This document shows positions 24,009 to 33,249 of a stretch of DNA of 35,411 nucleotides, one piece after another (position 1 is the first letter of the stretch; each line of letters begins with the position of its first letter). Source of the DNA: Tannerellaceae bacterium (GTDB lineage: Bacteria; Bacteroidota; Bacteroidia; Bacteroidales; Tannerellaceae). The stretch is from contig JAISBL010000091.1 in the NCBI GenBank assembly GCA_031266215.1, forward strand, positions 1 to 35,411, read 5' to 3'. The position numbers were made by a program, and so were the translations under genes. Below the pieces are notes generated by a model. The model had not been told where the DNA came from and made no database searches. It saw nothing but the letters and a program-made list of their open reading frames with translations.

Positions 24009-26891
24009 ATGAAATATTTGATAAGTGTGACGTTGTTTTTAAGTAGTGCAAATATATTGCCGGCTCAACTGCCTGCGCCTCTTCAGGTAAAAGAATACAA
24101 ACTAAGTAATGGATTGACAGTCTGGCTCAATGAAGATCACAGCCAGCCTAAAATATTTGGCGCCGTCGTAGTGAAAGCCGGTGCGAAGGATACGCCCGAT
24201 ACAGGTATCGCCCATTATTTTGAACACATGATGTTTAAAGGGACCGACAAGATAGGCACGATAAATTATATCGCCGAAAAAGCCCTGATCGACTCGATTG
24301 TCGCACGGTATGACGAATTATCGCTGACAAAAGATGAGAAAGAACGTTTGCGTATTCAGCGGGAAATAAACCGGTTCAACATACAGGCGTCGGACTATAC
24401 CATACCTAATGAATTTAACCGCCTGATATCACGCTACGGCGGGACGCGTCTGAACGCCGGCACGTCTTATGATTATACGGTATATTACAATACGTTTTCA
24501 CCCCAATACATAGCACAATGGGCGGAACTGAACAGCGAACGGTTGCTTAATCCCGTCTTCCGCATGTTTCAGACGGAGCTTGAAACGGTCTACGAGGAAA
24601 AAAACATGTACCGCGACGCTGTGGGGCGCGATGCAATGGAAAAGGTGTTGGAACGTTTCTTCCATCCCCACCCATATGCCTATCCCATAATCGGAAGCAC
24701 CCAATACCTGAAGAACCCGCGCCTGTCGGAAATGGCGGAGTTTTTTGACGACTATTACGTGGCCTCCAATATGGGACTGATCCTTAGCGGCGACTTTGAT
24801 CCCGGGACGACACTGCCTATACTGGAAGCCGCCTTTTCGCGCATACGCGACAAAAAGGTTCCTGAAAAGAAAAAGGCAGATATTCCTCCTTTCCGGGGAG
24901 AAGAAAAGTTTCAGGTACGCGTCCCGGTGCCTTTGGTAAAAATAGCAGCCTTTGCATTCAGAAGCGTCCCCGCTAATCATCCGGATCAGGTTGCGCTGAA
25001 CATCGTTGTTGGTTTGCTGAACAACTCTAACGGTACCGGATACTTTGACAGGCTGATGGTAAACCATAAGCTTATGGGCGCCATGACGATCAGCGAGAGC
25101 TTCAACGACGCCGGCGTATTGGGCGTTATTGTCATACCCAAATTAGTGTTTCAATCGCTTGCCAGTGCGAAAGAGCTGGTATGGAATGAAATAGAGCGAA
25201 TCAAGAACGGAGACTTCAGCGACGAAACGTTCAACAGCCTCAAACTCGAACAGAAACGTAAGTATGTTTCGCGCCTGGAAGATATCAATTCGCGCTCGGA
25301 AATGATGATATCACTCTTCTCGCAGGGTAAATCGTGGAACGCCTATGTGGATGAATCCGAACGCATAAATGAGTTGACAAAAGAAGACGTAGTGGCAACC
25401 GCCCGGAAATACTTCACCGAAAACTACCTGTATGTAACAAAGAAGACAGGAAAATATCCGAAAGATAACCTGCCCAAACCTGATTTTCAACCTGTGGTGC
25501 CGCGGAATGCGGAATTGTCTTCGGAATATGCCCGGGGACTGGAGCGGCTGCCTGTAAAAGAGATTGTACCCCGCTTCATTGATTTTAAAAATGATGTAAA
25601 TATACTCCCACTCTCGCCTCTGGCTAAACTGTATGCGTCAACCAATACGGTGAATGATATTTTCACGCTTGATATTTCGTTCGGCATCGGCAAGACAGAG
25701 CGCCCGGAGCTGACTCAGTTAACTTCATACCTTTCGCTCTTGGGAACGGAAGATTTGTCGTTCGAAAAGTTTCGCGAAGCATTGCAGACGTTGGCCGGCA
25801 CCATGTCGTTTGAAGCAGGCAGCAACCGGTTTGTTATCAAAGTCAGCGGTTTCGACGCCAATTTCGACGCAACACTGGCCCTCGTTTCATCTTTTATGCA
25901 ACGCGCAAAAGCAGAAAACAAAAAGTTGAAACAATTGATAGACGAAGAGAAGGTCGTTAAAAAGACATTCTATAAATCAACCGATAACCTGGCGCAGGCT
26001 TTACTTGAAAAGGTAAAGAACGGAGAAAAGTCATCCTATCTGAATAAACTATCCATTCAGGACATTAAAAAACTGAAGGGAGAAGACCTGATTGAGGTAT
26101 TCCGTAACACACAGAAGGTTGAATGTGATATATATTATTGCGGTACGCTGCCCGCCGGGGAAGTGTCCGGATGCATACGCAAACACATCAATGTAGATGG
26201 CATAACTGTAGCTTCGAACTCACCTGTTTACCGTCCGCTGACAGATTATCCGGAGCCAACTGTGTATTTATGCGACATGCCTGACGCCACACAAAGTATC
26301 CTTTTCAGCTATGTGAAAGGAGACGGATTGACTGATGAATCAGACCGCAATGCGGCAAAGCTATTCTCCGGCTATTTTGGCGGTGACATGTCTTCACTTA
26401 TGTTTCAGGAAATCCGCGAATTTCGTTCACTTGCCTATCGCACAAGCGGAAGATATACCATATTGCCTCTGAACCTGCAGGATAAGCCCGGAGAGTTCAC
26501 CGCAATGCTTTCCACGCAGAGTGATAAAACGATAGACGCCCTCACCGTATTGGACGGGCTTATCCGTGAAATGCCCATGAATCCCGAACGTCTGCCGGCC
26601 GTCAAACAATCACTTATCAATCAGTCGGTGAACGATTACCCCACATTCAGAAAAATCCCTGAGCGCATAGCCTCCCTGTTGAACGAAGGCTACCATTCGG
26701 ATCCAAACGAGACTTTAATGACAGGCCTCTCCAAAATGGAGATGAGCGACATAGCCCGTTTTTACGAAAAGAATATAAAAGGTCGCCCCATCATCTATAT
26801 AATAGTAGGCAACTCCCGTAAAATAGACATGGAGAAACTCTCCGAATTTGGAAAAGTAATAAAGGTAAAGAAGGAAGAACTGTACAATTAA
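24009..26891 (+). CDS. M16-family zinc peptidase (pitrilysin-like, exported)
   Basis: A protein of about 960 residues with signal MKYLISVTLFLSSANILPAQ and two tandem M16 halves. The inverted zinc motif HYFEH is at residues 69-73 (HxxEH), and the downstream Glu ligand lies in LETVYEEKNMYRD. The second half (after about residue 530) lacks HxxEH, as is normal for the inactive half of the clamshell. It would degrade peptides in the periplasm. The track start at 23883 adds 42 residues without signal character and precedes the promoter, so I use the ATG at 24009. The next gene starts 2 bases after the stop. Confidence 0.9.
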   Translation: MKYLISVTLFLSSANILPAQLPAPLQVKEYKLSNGLTVWLNEDHSQPKIFGAVVVKAGAKDTPDTGIAHYFEHMMFKGTDKIGTINYIAEKALIDSIVARYDELSLTKDEKERLRIQREINRFNIQASDYTIPNEFNRLISRYGGTRLNAGTSYDYTVYYNTFSPQYIAQWAELNSERLLNPVFRMFQTELETVYEEKNMYRDAVGRDAMEKVLERFFHPHPYAYPIIGSTQYLKNPRLSEMAEFFDDYYVASNMGLILSGDFDPGTTLPILEAAFSRIRDKKVPEKKKADIPPFRGEEKFQVRVPVPLVKIAAFAFRSVPANHPDQVALNIVVGLLNNSNGTGYFDRLMVNHKLMGAMTISESFNDAGVLGVIVIPKLVFQSLASAKELVWNEIERIKNGDFSDETFNSLKLEQKRKYVSRLEDINSRSEMMISLFSQGKSWNAYVDESERINELTKEDVVATARKYFTENYLYVTKKTGKYPKDNLPKPDFQPVVPRNAELSSEYARGLERLPVKEIVPRFIDFKNDVNILPLSPLAKLYASTNTVNDIFTLDISFGIGKTERPELTQLTSYLSLLGTEDLSFEKFREALQTLAGTMSFEAGSNRFVIKVSGFDANFDATLALVSSFMQRAKAENKKLKQLIDEEKVVKKTFYKSTDNLAQALLEKVKNGEKSSYLNKLSIQDIKKLKGEDLIEVFRNTQKVECDIYYCGTLPAGEVSGCIRKHINVDGITVASNSPVYRPLTDYPEPTVYLCDMPDATQSILFSYVKGDGLTDESDRNAAKLFSGYFGGDMSSLMFQEIREFRSLAYRTSGRYTILPLNLQDKPGEFTAMLSTQSDKTIDALTVLDGLIREMPMNPERLPAVKQSLINQSVNDYPTFRKIPERIASLLNEGYHSDPNETLMTGLSKMEMSDIARFYEKNIKGRPIIYIIVGNSRKIDMEKLSEFGKVIKVKKEELYN

Positions 26892-26893
26892 CT

Positions 26894-28141
26894 ATGAAAA
26901 TTAGAGAATACCTGCCTAAGATAGCTGTGTTTACGTTTTGCGCATGGATCATTGCGCAGGTTGTGACCCTTTTCTTTTACCGGCATACACCCCAGTTTTC
27001 AGATGCGGCAGTATATGATAATCTTGCCGCATATTGCCATGACAACCAGGTGTTTTATCCTAATGCCTCACAACTCTTTGCTGACTATGTTGTTTATCCG
27101 GGATATATAAATTATCTCGTTTTGCATCTTAAAATTTTCGGCTCCCTGATATATGCCAATATATTCAATATGATATTTAATGTGATAATCGTATTGGAGA
27201 TTTTTATTCTTGCAAGACATCTCATTAACAGACAAGCAGCCATGATTGCTGTTATTCTGTATTGTATCTTACCGTCAAACACCCTGCTGATACAAGTTCA
27301 CTTAACAGAAATACCCTTTTTGGCGGCAGTACTGGGAGCTGTCTGCCTGCTGAAACAGGACAGGCATATTTCGCTCGTCTGTGCCGGCCTGCTATTTTTC
27401 GTTGCAAACTGGATAAGGCCCCTCACGCCTTTATTCATACTGCCGGTACTGTTATACATGCTTTTCCACAAGTTTTCGTACAAAAATTACCTGTCTCTGT
27501 TACTTCCGTTTTTCGCTTCGATAATATTCATCGGCACCTGCACGAAAATGAATTCCGGGCAGTTTATATTTCAAGCCACCACCGGGAGTATAAATCTTAT
27601 ACAGGGAGCAAGCGATCAGGCCAATGGAGGTTATGAACATGAGTGTTTCGAGGAAGGAAACATCGGATATATTGAGAACCGGGAGCAATTGAATTTCAAA
27701 GAACGAAATTCAATATGGATGACCCGGAGCATCCGGTGGATTAAAGAGCATCCGTTCAAATACGCTTCCCTGATTCCGGTAAAGATAGCCCGTACATGGT
27801 GGGGCGATGATTATCTGGGTAGTTTCCTGAGCGAAGAGCCGGCTTTCTTCAGTACGAATCCTACATCTTCACAAAAAATACAGCGCATCCTCTCCGGCGT
27901 CCTGTTTAGTTTAACGTATTATGCAGTCATGCTCTGTTTCCTGATCTCGCTCTTCCAATTCAGGAAAAAATGGAATAAAGACATGCTGATTTTACTTATA
28001 CCGCTTATCCTTGGCACTATAATGCAATCATTGCTGTATGGCACCCAACGGTACCATTATCCATATATGCCTGCCATCCTTATTTTTGCCGCATGGTGGA
28101 TAAACTCACTCATGATGAAAAAATCCATTCCGTCTCAGTGA
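26894..28141 (+). CDS. Multi-spanning membrane protein, probable GT-C glycosyltransferase
   Basis: A 415-residue protein with about ten hydrophobic segments. The first loop carries SDAAVYDNLAAYCHDNQVFY and YVVYPGYINYL, and a second loop has LIQVHLTEIPFLAAV; acidic residues in the first loop and an H/E pair in the second are typical of GT-C enzymes (PMT/ArnT-like), which move sugars from polyprenyl phosphate donors. The late RYHYPYMPAILIFAAW also fits. The acceptor is unknown. The start lies 2 bases after the M16 stop, so translation is probably coupled. I am sure of membrane character, less of the enzyme class. Confidence 0.65.
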   Translation: MKIREYLPKIAVFTFCAWIIAQVVTLFFYRHTPQFSDAAVYDNLAAYCHDNQVFYPNASQLFADYVVYPGYINYLVLHLKIFGSLIYANIFNMIFNVIIVLEIFILARHLINRQAAMIAVILYCILPSNTLLIQVHLTEIPFLAAVLGAVCLLKQDRHISLVCAGLLFFVANWIRPLTPLFILPVLLYMLFHKFSYKNYLSLLLPFFASIIFIGTCTKMNSGQFIFQATTGSINLIQGASDQANGGYEHECFEEGNIGYIENREQLNFKERNSIWMTRSIRWIKEHPFKYASLIPVKIARTWWGDDYLGSFLSEEPAFFSTNPTSSQKIQRILSGVLFSLTYYAVMLCFLISLFQFRKKWNKDMLILLIPLILGTIMQSLLYGTQRYHYPYMPAILIFAAWWINSLMMKKSIPSQ

Positions 28142-28227
28142 CAAAGTAAACTCTCCACAAAAGAGATTCCCGGAACCACATTATCAAATAATTGCGGAAA
28201 AAATTCTTCATTCGTAAATAAGTTACG

Positions 28228-28235
28228 TACATTTG
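28228..28235 (+). promoter_or_regulatory. -7 box of the methylmalonyl-CoA operon
   Basis: TACATTTG matches TAnnTTTG, 47 bases before the mce start. The -33 box is not clear. It would drive the five-gene mce-mmd run. Confidence 0.55.
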
Positions 28236-28281
28236 CGGAAAATTTTATATAACTATCGTATTATTTAAAAATTTATATCGT

Positions 28282-28680
28282 ATGGACATTACACATATTG
28301 AACACCTTGGTATTGCCGTGAAGAGCATTGAGGCCTGCCTGCCATATTATGAAGGTGTATTGGGTTTAAAATGTTATAACATTGAAGTTGTAGCAGACCA
28401 AAAGGTTAAAACAGCATTCTTTAAAGTGGGACAAACGAAAATCGAATTGTTGGAACCGACAAGCGAAGACAGTACGATTGCTAAGTTTATCGAGAAAAAA
28501 GGTGAAGGTATTCATCATATCGCTTTTGCCGTGCCTTCGGTTCAGGACGCCCTTGACGAAGTATCATCCAAAGGAGTACAACTGATAGACAAAGCTCCGC
28601 GACAAGGCGCTGAGGGATTGAACATAGCATTCCTGCACCCGAAATCAACCTGCGGAGTATTGACTGAACTCTGCATGTAA
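28282..28680 (+). CDS. mce: Methylmalonyl-CoA epimerase
   Basis: A 132-residue enzyme of the vicinal oxygen chelate fold, interconverting (2R)- and (2S)-methylmalonyl-CoA. Two beta-alpha-beta-beta-beta modules are seen: HIEHLGIAVKSIEACLPYYE with metal ligand His8, then GIHHIAFAVPSVQDAL with the second His, and TELCM at the end with a Glu ligand. Length is normal. It is the first gene of the operon and links methylmalonyl-CoA mutase (not in the window) to the decarboxylase encoded downstream. The gap to mmdA is 39 bases. Confidence 0.95.
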   Translation: MDITHIEHLGIAVKSIEACLPYYEGVLGLKCYNIEVVADQKVKTAFFKVGQTKIELLEPTSEDSTIAKFIEKKGEGIHHIAFAVPSVQDALDEVSSKGVQLIDKAPRQGAEGLNIAFLHPKSTCGVLTELCM

Positions 28681-28719
28681 TACTGACAGTAATAATAACT
28701 TATATACTAAAAAATAACA

Positions 28720-30273
28720 ATGAGTAACCAGCTTGAAAAAGTAAAAGAGCTTATTTCCCTTCGGGAAAAGGCACGCCTCGGCGGCGGCGTAAACCGGATT
28801 GAAGCCCAGCATAATAAAGGTAAATACACTGCCCGCGAACGTATCGCCATGCTACTTGATGAAGGTAGTTTTGAAGAGTTCGACATGTTTGTACAACACC
28901 GCAGTACAAATTTCGGAATAGAAAAAACCAAGTTCCTGGGCGACGGGGTTGTAACAGGATACGGAACGATCGAAGGACGTTTGGTATATATCTATGCACA
29001 GGACTTTACCGTATTTGGAGGCGCACTGTCGGAAACACTGGCGCTGAAAATCTGCAAAGTGATGGACCAGGCCATGAAGATGGGCGCTCCCGTTATCGGA
29101 CTGAATGACTCAGGCGGCGCGCGTATCCAGGAAGGTGTGAATGCCCTGGCCGGATACGCAGAGATATTCCAGCGCAACATCCTTGCATCGGGAGTAGTAC
29201 CTCAGATATCCGGGATCTTCGGCCCCTGCGCCGGAGGAGCCGTTTATTCTCCCGCCCTGACCGATTTTAATATCATGACACGGGGAACCAGCTATATGTT
29301 TCTCACCGGTCCCAAAGTAGTAAAAACCGTAACCGGCGAAGACGTAACCCAGGAACAACTGGGCGGCGCAAGCATACATACTACCAAATCAGGAGTTGCT
29401 CATTTTGCTGTGGATACTGAAGAAGACGGGTTCAACCTTATACGCAAACTGCTCAGTTACCTGCCGCAAAATAATCTGGAAGAAACACCGCTCAAGGTAT
29501 GCAAAGACCCGATTGACCGCCTTGACGACAGTCTGAACGACATTATCCCCGACAGCTCTGCCCAATCGTACGACATGTACGAGGTGATCGGGACAATCAT
29601 AGATAGCGGAGAATTTCTGGAAGTACATGCCGATTATGCAAAGAACATCATTGTAGGTTTTGCACGTTTCAACGGCCAGTCCGTTGGCATCGTGGCTAAC
29701 CAGCCGAAAGTAATGGCCGGTTGCCTTGACAGCAATGCCTCACGAAAAGGAGGACGCTTTGTCCGCTTCTGCGACGCTTTCAATATACCGTTGGTAACGC
29801 TGGTAGATGTTCCGGGGTTCCTTCCGGGCACAGGACAGGAATACAACGGCGTTATCCTGCATGGGGCCAAGCTGCTGTACGCCTACGGAGAAGCTACCGT
29901 CCCGAAAGTAACCGTCACACTGCGTAAATCCTACGGAGGCGCCTATTGTGTGATGAGCTCCAAACACCTGCGCGGCGACATGAACTACGCCTGGCCTACG
30001 GCCGAAATAGCCGTCATGGGCCCCAGCGGAGCAGTTGAAGTCATCTTCGCCAAAGAAGTAGCAGCATCGGAAAACCCTGCAAGGGTGGCAGCCGAGAAAG
30101 AAGAAGATTATCGCAAGGCATTTGCCAACCCGTATAACGCTGCCCAGTATGGTTATATAGACGATGTGATCGAACCCCGCAATACCCGTTTCCGTATTAT
30201 CCGCGCGCTGGAACAGTTGCAGACCAAGAAGCTGACCAACCCTGCCAAGAAGCACGATAATCTGCCTCTATAA
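28720..30273 (+). CDS. mmdA: Methylmalonyl-CoA decarboxylase alpha subunit (carboxyltransferase)
   Basis: A 517-residue biotin-dependent carboxyltransferase with tandem crotonase-like domains. Signatures: [77 protein letters not shown], and [20 protein letters not shown]. It moves the carboxyl group of (S)-methylmalonyl-CoA to biotin on MmdC, releasing propionyl-CoA. The same fold serves propionyl-CoA carboxylase, but the neighbours (OadG-like, biotin carrier, OadB-like membrane pump, no biotin carboxylase) favour the sodium-pumping decarboxylase. It ends the succinate-to-propionate path typical of this order. Confidence 0.94.
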   Translation: MSNQLEKVKELISLREKARLGGGVNRIEAQHNKGKYTARERIAMLLDEGSFEEFDMFVQHRSTNFGIEKTKFLGDGVVTGYGTIEGRLVYIYAQDFTVFGGALSETLALKICKVMDQAMKMGAPVIGLNDSGGARIQEGVNALAGYAEIFQRNILASGVVPQISGIFGPCAGGAVYSPALTDFNIMTRGTSYMFLTGPKVVKTVTGEDVTQEQLGGASIHTTKSGVAHFAVDTEEDGFNLIRKLLSYLPQNNLEETPLKVCKDPIDRLDDSLNDIIPDSSAQSYDMYEVIGTIIDSGEFLEVHADYAKNIIVGFARFNGQSVGIVANQPKVMAGCLDSNASRKGGRFVRFCDAFNIPLVTLVDVPGFLPGTGQEYNGVILHGAKLLYAYGEATVPKVTVTLRKSYGGAYCVMSSKHLRGDMNYAWPTAEIAVMGPSGAVEVIFAKEVAASENPARVAAEKEEDYRKAFANPYNAAQYGYIDDVIEPRNTRFRIIRALEQLQTKKLTNPAKKHDNLPL

Positions 30274-30285
30274 TCCAAAGAAGGT

Positions 30286-31173
30286 ATGAAGACGATAAGA
30301 AAGAAAACAGGGCTGCTCCTGTTGCTCACACTGATATTTACGGCAGGAGTGCAGGCGCAGCGGGTAACCTCGATGCGCATCAATGAGGTGCTGGTAATAA
30401 ACGCAGACAACTTCGTAGACGACTACGGCAAGCGTAGCGGCTGGGTGGAGTTGTTCAACACCTCGGCGGGGACGGTCAACATTGGCGGCTGTTTCCTGAC
30501 CGACGACAGGAATAACCCCAAAAAGTACCCAATCCCCAAGGGCGATGTCCTTACACGTATAAGCCCCCGGCAACACGCATTGTTCTGGGCCGACGGGATT
30601 GCTTCACGCGGTACATTCCACGTTAATTTTGTGTTTGACCCCGATAAGGAAAACTATGTAGCCTTCTATGACACCGACGGTAAAACACTGGTTGACGAGA
30701 TAGTTATACCTGCCGGTCAAAAAGAAGACATCAGCTATGGACGCAGGGTAGACGGACTGGAGGAATGGATTTACTTTACCAAAGTCACGCCAAGCACAAA
30801 CAACCTGACGCTGGATACAAACGAAAAGCTTGACAACTTCAAGATAAACGACTCATGGGGAATAGGTATGACTCTCTCGGCTATGGCCGTGGTCTTCATC
30901 GGGCTGTTTGTCCTGTACGTCATCTTCAAGCAGGTTGCGAAATTATCCATAGCAGCCAGCAAAATCAGAGCGAAGAAAGCAGGCGAGACCGTCCTGAGTG
31001 ATGGCGGAGATATTTCCGGAGAAGTACTGGCAGCTATCAGCGCCGCTTTGTATGAGCTGAACGAAGATGTGCATGATATAGAAAGGACCGTTCTGACAAT
31101 ACAAAAGGTAAAACGCAACTATTCGCCGTGGAGTTCCAAAATTTATAGCTTACGCGAGAATCCAAGAAAATAA
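30286..31173 (+). CDS. mmdD: Methylmalonyl-CoA decarboxylase delta/gamma-type subunit: lamin-tail domain fused to OadG-like part
   Basis: A 295-residue exported and membrane-anchored subunit. Signal LLLLLTLIFTAGVQAQ is followed by a lamin-tail-like beta domain (MRINEVLVINADNFVDDYGK, WVELFNTSAGTVNIGGCFLT, RQHALFWADG) outside the cell membrane. One membrane helix lies near residues 192-215 (GIGMTLSAMAVVFIGLFVLY), followed by an OadG-like cytoplasmic tail with DISGEVLAAISAALYE that should bind the other subunits. In other bacteria OadG is under 100 residues; the added periplasmic domain is a Bacteroidetes-style extension whose job I cannot tell. Starts 12 bases after mmdA. Confidence 0.85.
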   Translation: MKTIRKKTGLLLLLTLIFTAGVQAQRVTSMRINEVLVINADNFVDDYGKRSGWVELFNTSAGTVNIGGCFLTDDRNNPKKYPIPKGDVLTRISPRQHALFWADGIASRGTFHVNFVFDPDKENYVAFYDTDGKTLVDEIVIPAGQKEDISYGRRVDGLEEWIYFTKVTPSTNNLTLDTNEKLDNFKINDSWGIGMTLSAMAVVFIGLFVLYVIFKQVAKLSIAASKIRAKKAGETVLSDGGDISGEVLAAISAALYELNEDVHDIERTVLTIQKVKRNYSPWSSKIYSLRENPRK

Positions 31174-31287
31174 TTATCCATTATAACAACAAGCATGAAA
31201 CGAGCATGAAAAAACTATTTACGCCAAAGGCGATAAATAAAACATACTGCGAGTTCCATACCTACATTAATTAACTATTTTATTCGT

Positions 31288-31719
31288 ATGAAAAGTTTTA
31301 AATATACAATCAACGGCAATGTCTATAAAGTGCATATCAACTCGGTAGTAGAGAACGTTGCTGAAGTAGAGGTAAACGGAACACCTTACAACGTGACGAT
31401 GGAGAAGCCGTCTAAAAAGCAGGTGGTCACAATTAAGAGACCGGTGCAGGCCCCGACAACCCCCAGCGGCGAACCTGTCGTAACGCGCCCTTCGTCAGCA
31501 TCTACGCCGGGAGCGGTACGCTCTCCGCTGCCGGGCATCATCCTGGACGTGAAATGCAGTGTCGGCAGCACGGTAAAGAGAGGCGACGTCCTGTTCGTCC
31601 TCGAAGCCATGAAGATGGAGAACAACATCCATGCCGACCGTGAAGGCAGCGTTATCGAATTAAAGGTAAACAAAGGAGATTCTGTGCTCGAAAACGCAGA
31701 ACTCGCAATCATCGGATAA
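31288..31719 (+). CDS. mmdC: Biotin carboxyl carrier subunit of methylmalonyl-CoA decarboxylase
   Basis: A 143-residue biotin carrier. The N-terminal 45 residues form a small beta region (SFKYTINGNVYKVHINSVVE), followed by a Pro/Thr-rich linker (RPVQAPTTPSGEPVV) and a biotinyl domain of about 70 residues with VLEAMKMENNIHADREG, where the Lys of AMKM carries biotin. It shuttles the carboxyl group from MmdA to MmdB. The 114-base gap before it holds nothing but a small CGCC-AAA-GGCG hairpin; mmdB starts 4 bases after its stop. Confidence 0.95.
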   Translation: MKSFKYTINGNVYKVHINSVVENVAEVEVNGTPYNVTMEKPSKKQVVTIKRPVQAPTTPSGEPVVTRPSSASTPGAVRSPLPGIILDVKCSVGSTVKRGDVLFVLEAMKMENNIHADREGSVIELKVNKGDSVLENAELAIIG

Positions 31720-31723
31720 GACC

Positions 31724-32884
31724 ATGCAAGAAAGTTTATTTTCATTCCTCGGTGAGAACCTCCAATTGTTCCTTACCTATACAGGAGTATATAACGCCAC
31801 GCCCGGTCACTTTATCATGATCGCGGTGGGTTTGATCTTTATATTCCTGGCCATCAAATATGAATTTGAACCGATGCTCCTTATTCCCATCGGATTTGGC
31901 ATACTGATCGGTAATATACCTTTCAAAGACGCCGGGTTGCAGATTGGACTTTATGAGCAGGGCTCGGTGCTGAACATCCTCTATCAGGGCGTAACTTCCG
32001 GATGGTATCCGCCCCTGATATTCTTAGGCATCGGCGCGATGACGGACTTCTCGGCGCTGATATCCAACCCCAAGCTGATGCTTATCGGGGCGGCTGCGCA
32101 GTTTGGCATCTTCGGCGCCTATGTCATAGCGCTCCAGATGGGATTTGAGCCGAACCAGGCAGGCGCTATCGGTATAATCGGCGGGGCCGACGGGCCGACG
32201 GCTATCTTCCTGTCGTCAAAACTGGCGCCAGAACTTATGGGAGCTATCGCCATATCGGCCTACTCGTATATGGCGCTGGTGCCGATAATACAACCGCCGT
32301 TCATGAGGCTGCTGACAACGAAAAAGGAGCGCGTAATACGGATGAAATCCCCGCGTGTCGTTTCTTCTACCGAAAAGATCATGTTCCCCATCATCGGATT
32401 GCTGCTGACATGTTTCCTTGTTCCCTCCGGTTTACCATTGCTGGGAATGTTGTTCTTCGGGAATCTTCTTAAAGAAAGCGGCGTCACACGCCGTCTGGCC
32501 GAAACAGCCCGTGGTCCGCTGATTGACACCATCACCATTTTGCTGGGGATAACCGTTGGGGCCTCCACTCAGGCTACACAGTTCCTGACCATGAACTCGA
32601 TCAAGATATTCGCACTGGGAGCATTGTCTTTCATAATAGCTACCTGTGCCGGCGTCATGTTCGTTAAGTTCTTCAACATATTCCTGCGTAATGGCAACAA
32701 GATCAACCCGCTCATCGGCAACGCCGGCGTATCTGCCGTCCCCGACTCGGCGCGTATCTCCCAGATAGTAGGTATGGAGTATGACTCGACCAACTATCTG
32801 CTGATGCATGCTATGGGGCCGAATGTGGCTGGCGTGATCGGCTCGGCTGTCGCAGCCGGTATCCTGTTGGGATTCTTAGGGTAA
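31724..32884 (+). CDS. mmdB: Sodium-pumping decarboxylase beta subunit
   Basis: A 386-residue inner-membrane protein of the OadB/MmdB/GcdB family with about nine membrane segments. It decarboxylates carboxybiotin and moves Na+ outward, storing energy from propionate formation. Family motifs are PLIFLGIGAMTDFSALISNP, the sodium-site GIIGGADGPTAIFLSSKLAP with its conserved Asp, AYSYMALVPIIQPPFMRLLT, and GNAGVSAVPDSARISQIVG. The gene ends the operon and is followed by a strong terminator. Confidence 0.96.
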   Translation: MQESLFSFLGENLQLFLTYTGVYNATPGHFIMIAVGLIFIFLAIKYEFEPMLLIPIGFGILIGNIPFKDAGLQIGLYEQGSVLNILYQGVTSGWYPPLIFLGIGAMTDFSALISNPKLMLIGAAAQFGIFGAYVIALQMGFEPNQAGAIGIIGGADGPTAIFLSSKLAPELMGAIAISAYSYMALVPIIQPPFMRLLTTKKERVIRMKSPRVVSSTEKIMFPIIGLLLTCFLVPSGLPLLGMLFFGNLLKESGVTRRLAETARGPLIDTITILLGITVGASTQATQFLTMNSIKIFALGALSFIIATCAGVMFVKFFNIFLRNGNKINPLIGNAGVSAVPDSARISQIVGMEYDSTNYLLMHAMGPNVAGVIGSAVAAGILLGFLG

Positions 32885-32909
32885 ATACATTGTTTATTTG
32901 ATTATAAGG

Positions 32910-32944
32910 GGTAGTGCCGGGAGTCCGGCGCTACCTCTTTTTTT
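32910..32944 (+). terminator. Intrinsic terminator of the mce-mmd operon
   Basis: GGTAGTGCCGG and CCGGCGCTACC pair over 11 bp (one G-U) around a GAGT loop, followed by TCTTTTTTT. It stands 25 bases after the mmdB stop. Confidence 0.92.
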
Positions 32945-32969
32945 GTGCTTATACACAGTGTATCATAAT

Positions 32970-32987
32970 CTGAGTTCGATGTAAGAA
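32970..32987 (+). repeat. Short repeated element CTGAGTTYGATGTAAGAA, copy 2
   Basis: CTGAGTTCGATGTAAGAA differs at one base from the copy at 21712-21729. It precedes array 6 by about 100 bases, as copy 1 precedes the related array 4. Confidence 0.6.
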
Positions 32988-33084
32988 AACCAAACGCTGC
33001 CTCCCGTTGTCGTCAACAGTGGCGACGGCGGGGAGGATGCACCTAAGCAATGAGTTCCCCGGCAGGGTATTTACCGGGACTTTT

Positions 33085-33145
33085 GGTAAGCGCCTTACCA
33101 GGCCCCTGGTAAACACCTTACCAGGCGTTAGGTAAGTATAATTGC
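33085..33145. repeat. Palindromic array 6: short array at 23-bp pitch (GGTAA..TTACC)
   Basis: GGTAAGCGCCTTACC at 33085 and GGTAAACACCTTACC at 33108 are followed at 33131 by a left half unit GGTAAGTATAATTGC, each 23 bases apart with 8-bp spacers. A decayed unit around GGTATTTACC (33066) may precede them. The arms match those of array 4, 11 kb away, but the palindrome is 2 bases shorter and the spacer 2 bases longer, keeping the 23-bp pitch. Confidence 0.8.
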
Positions 33146-33209
33146 AAAAACGAAACGTGCGCGATTAAAAAAATGTACATAAATCTGCATTTTTTTCGTG
33201 GAAGGCAGG

Positions 33210-33249
33210 GCGGCATTTAAACTCCATTTTAAGGCGGTTTAAATGCCGC
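33210..33249. repeat. Perfect 13-bp inverted repeat
   Basis: GCGGCATTTAAAC and GTTTAAATGCCGC are perfect reverse complements around 14 bases. No T run follows, so this is probably not a terminator. It stands where the sequence becomes AT-richer, and could be an operator or a mobile-element end. The 70-codon open frame starting at 33251 shows no gene-like features. Confidence 0.6.

Noticed and set aside
33210-33249. tRNA gene or attachment tRNA near the accessory region
   Set aside because: I found no cloverleaf or T-loop sequence in 32885-34080.
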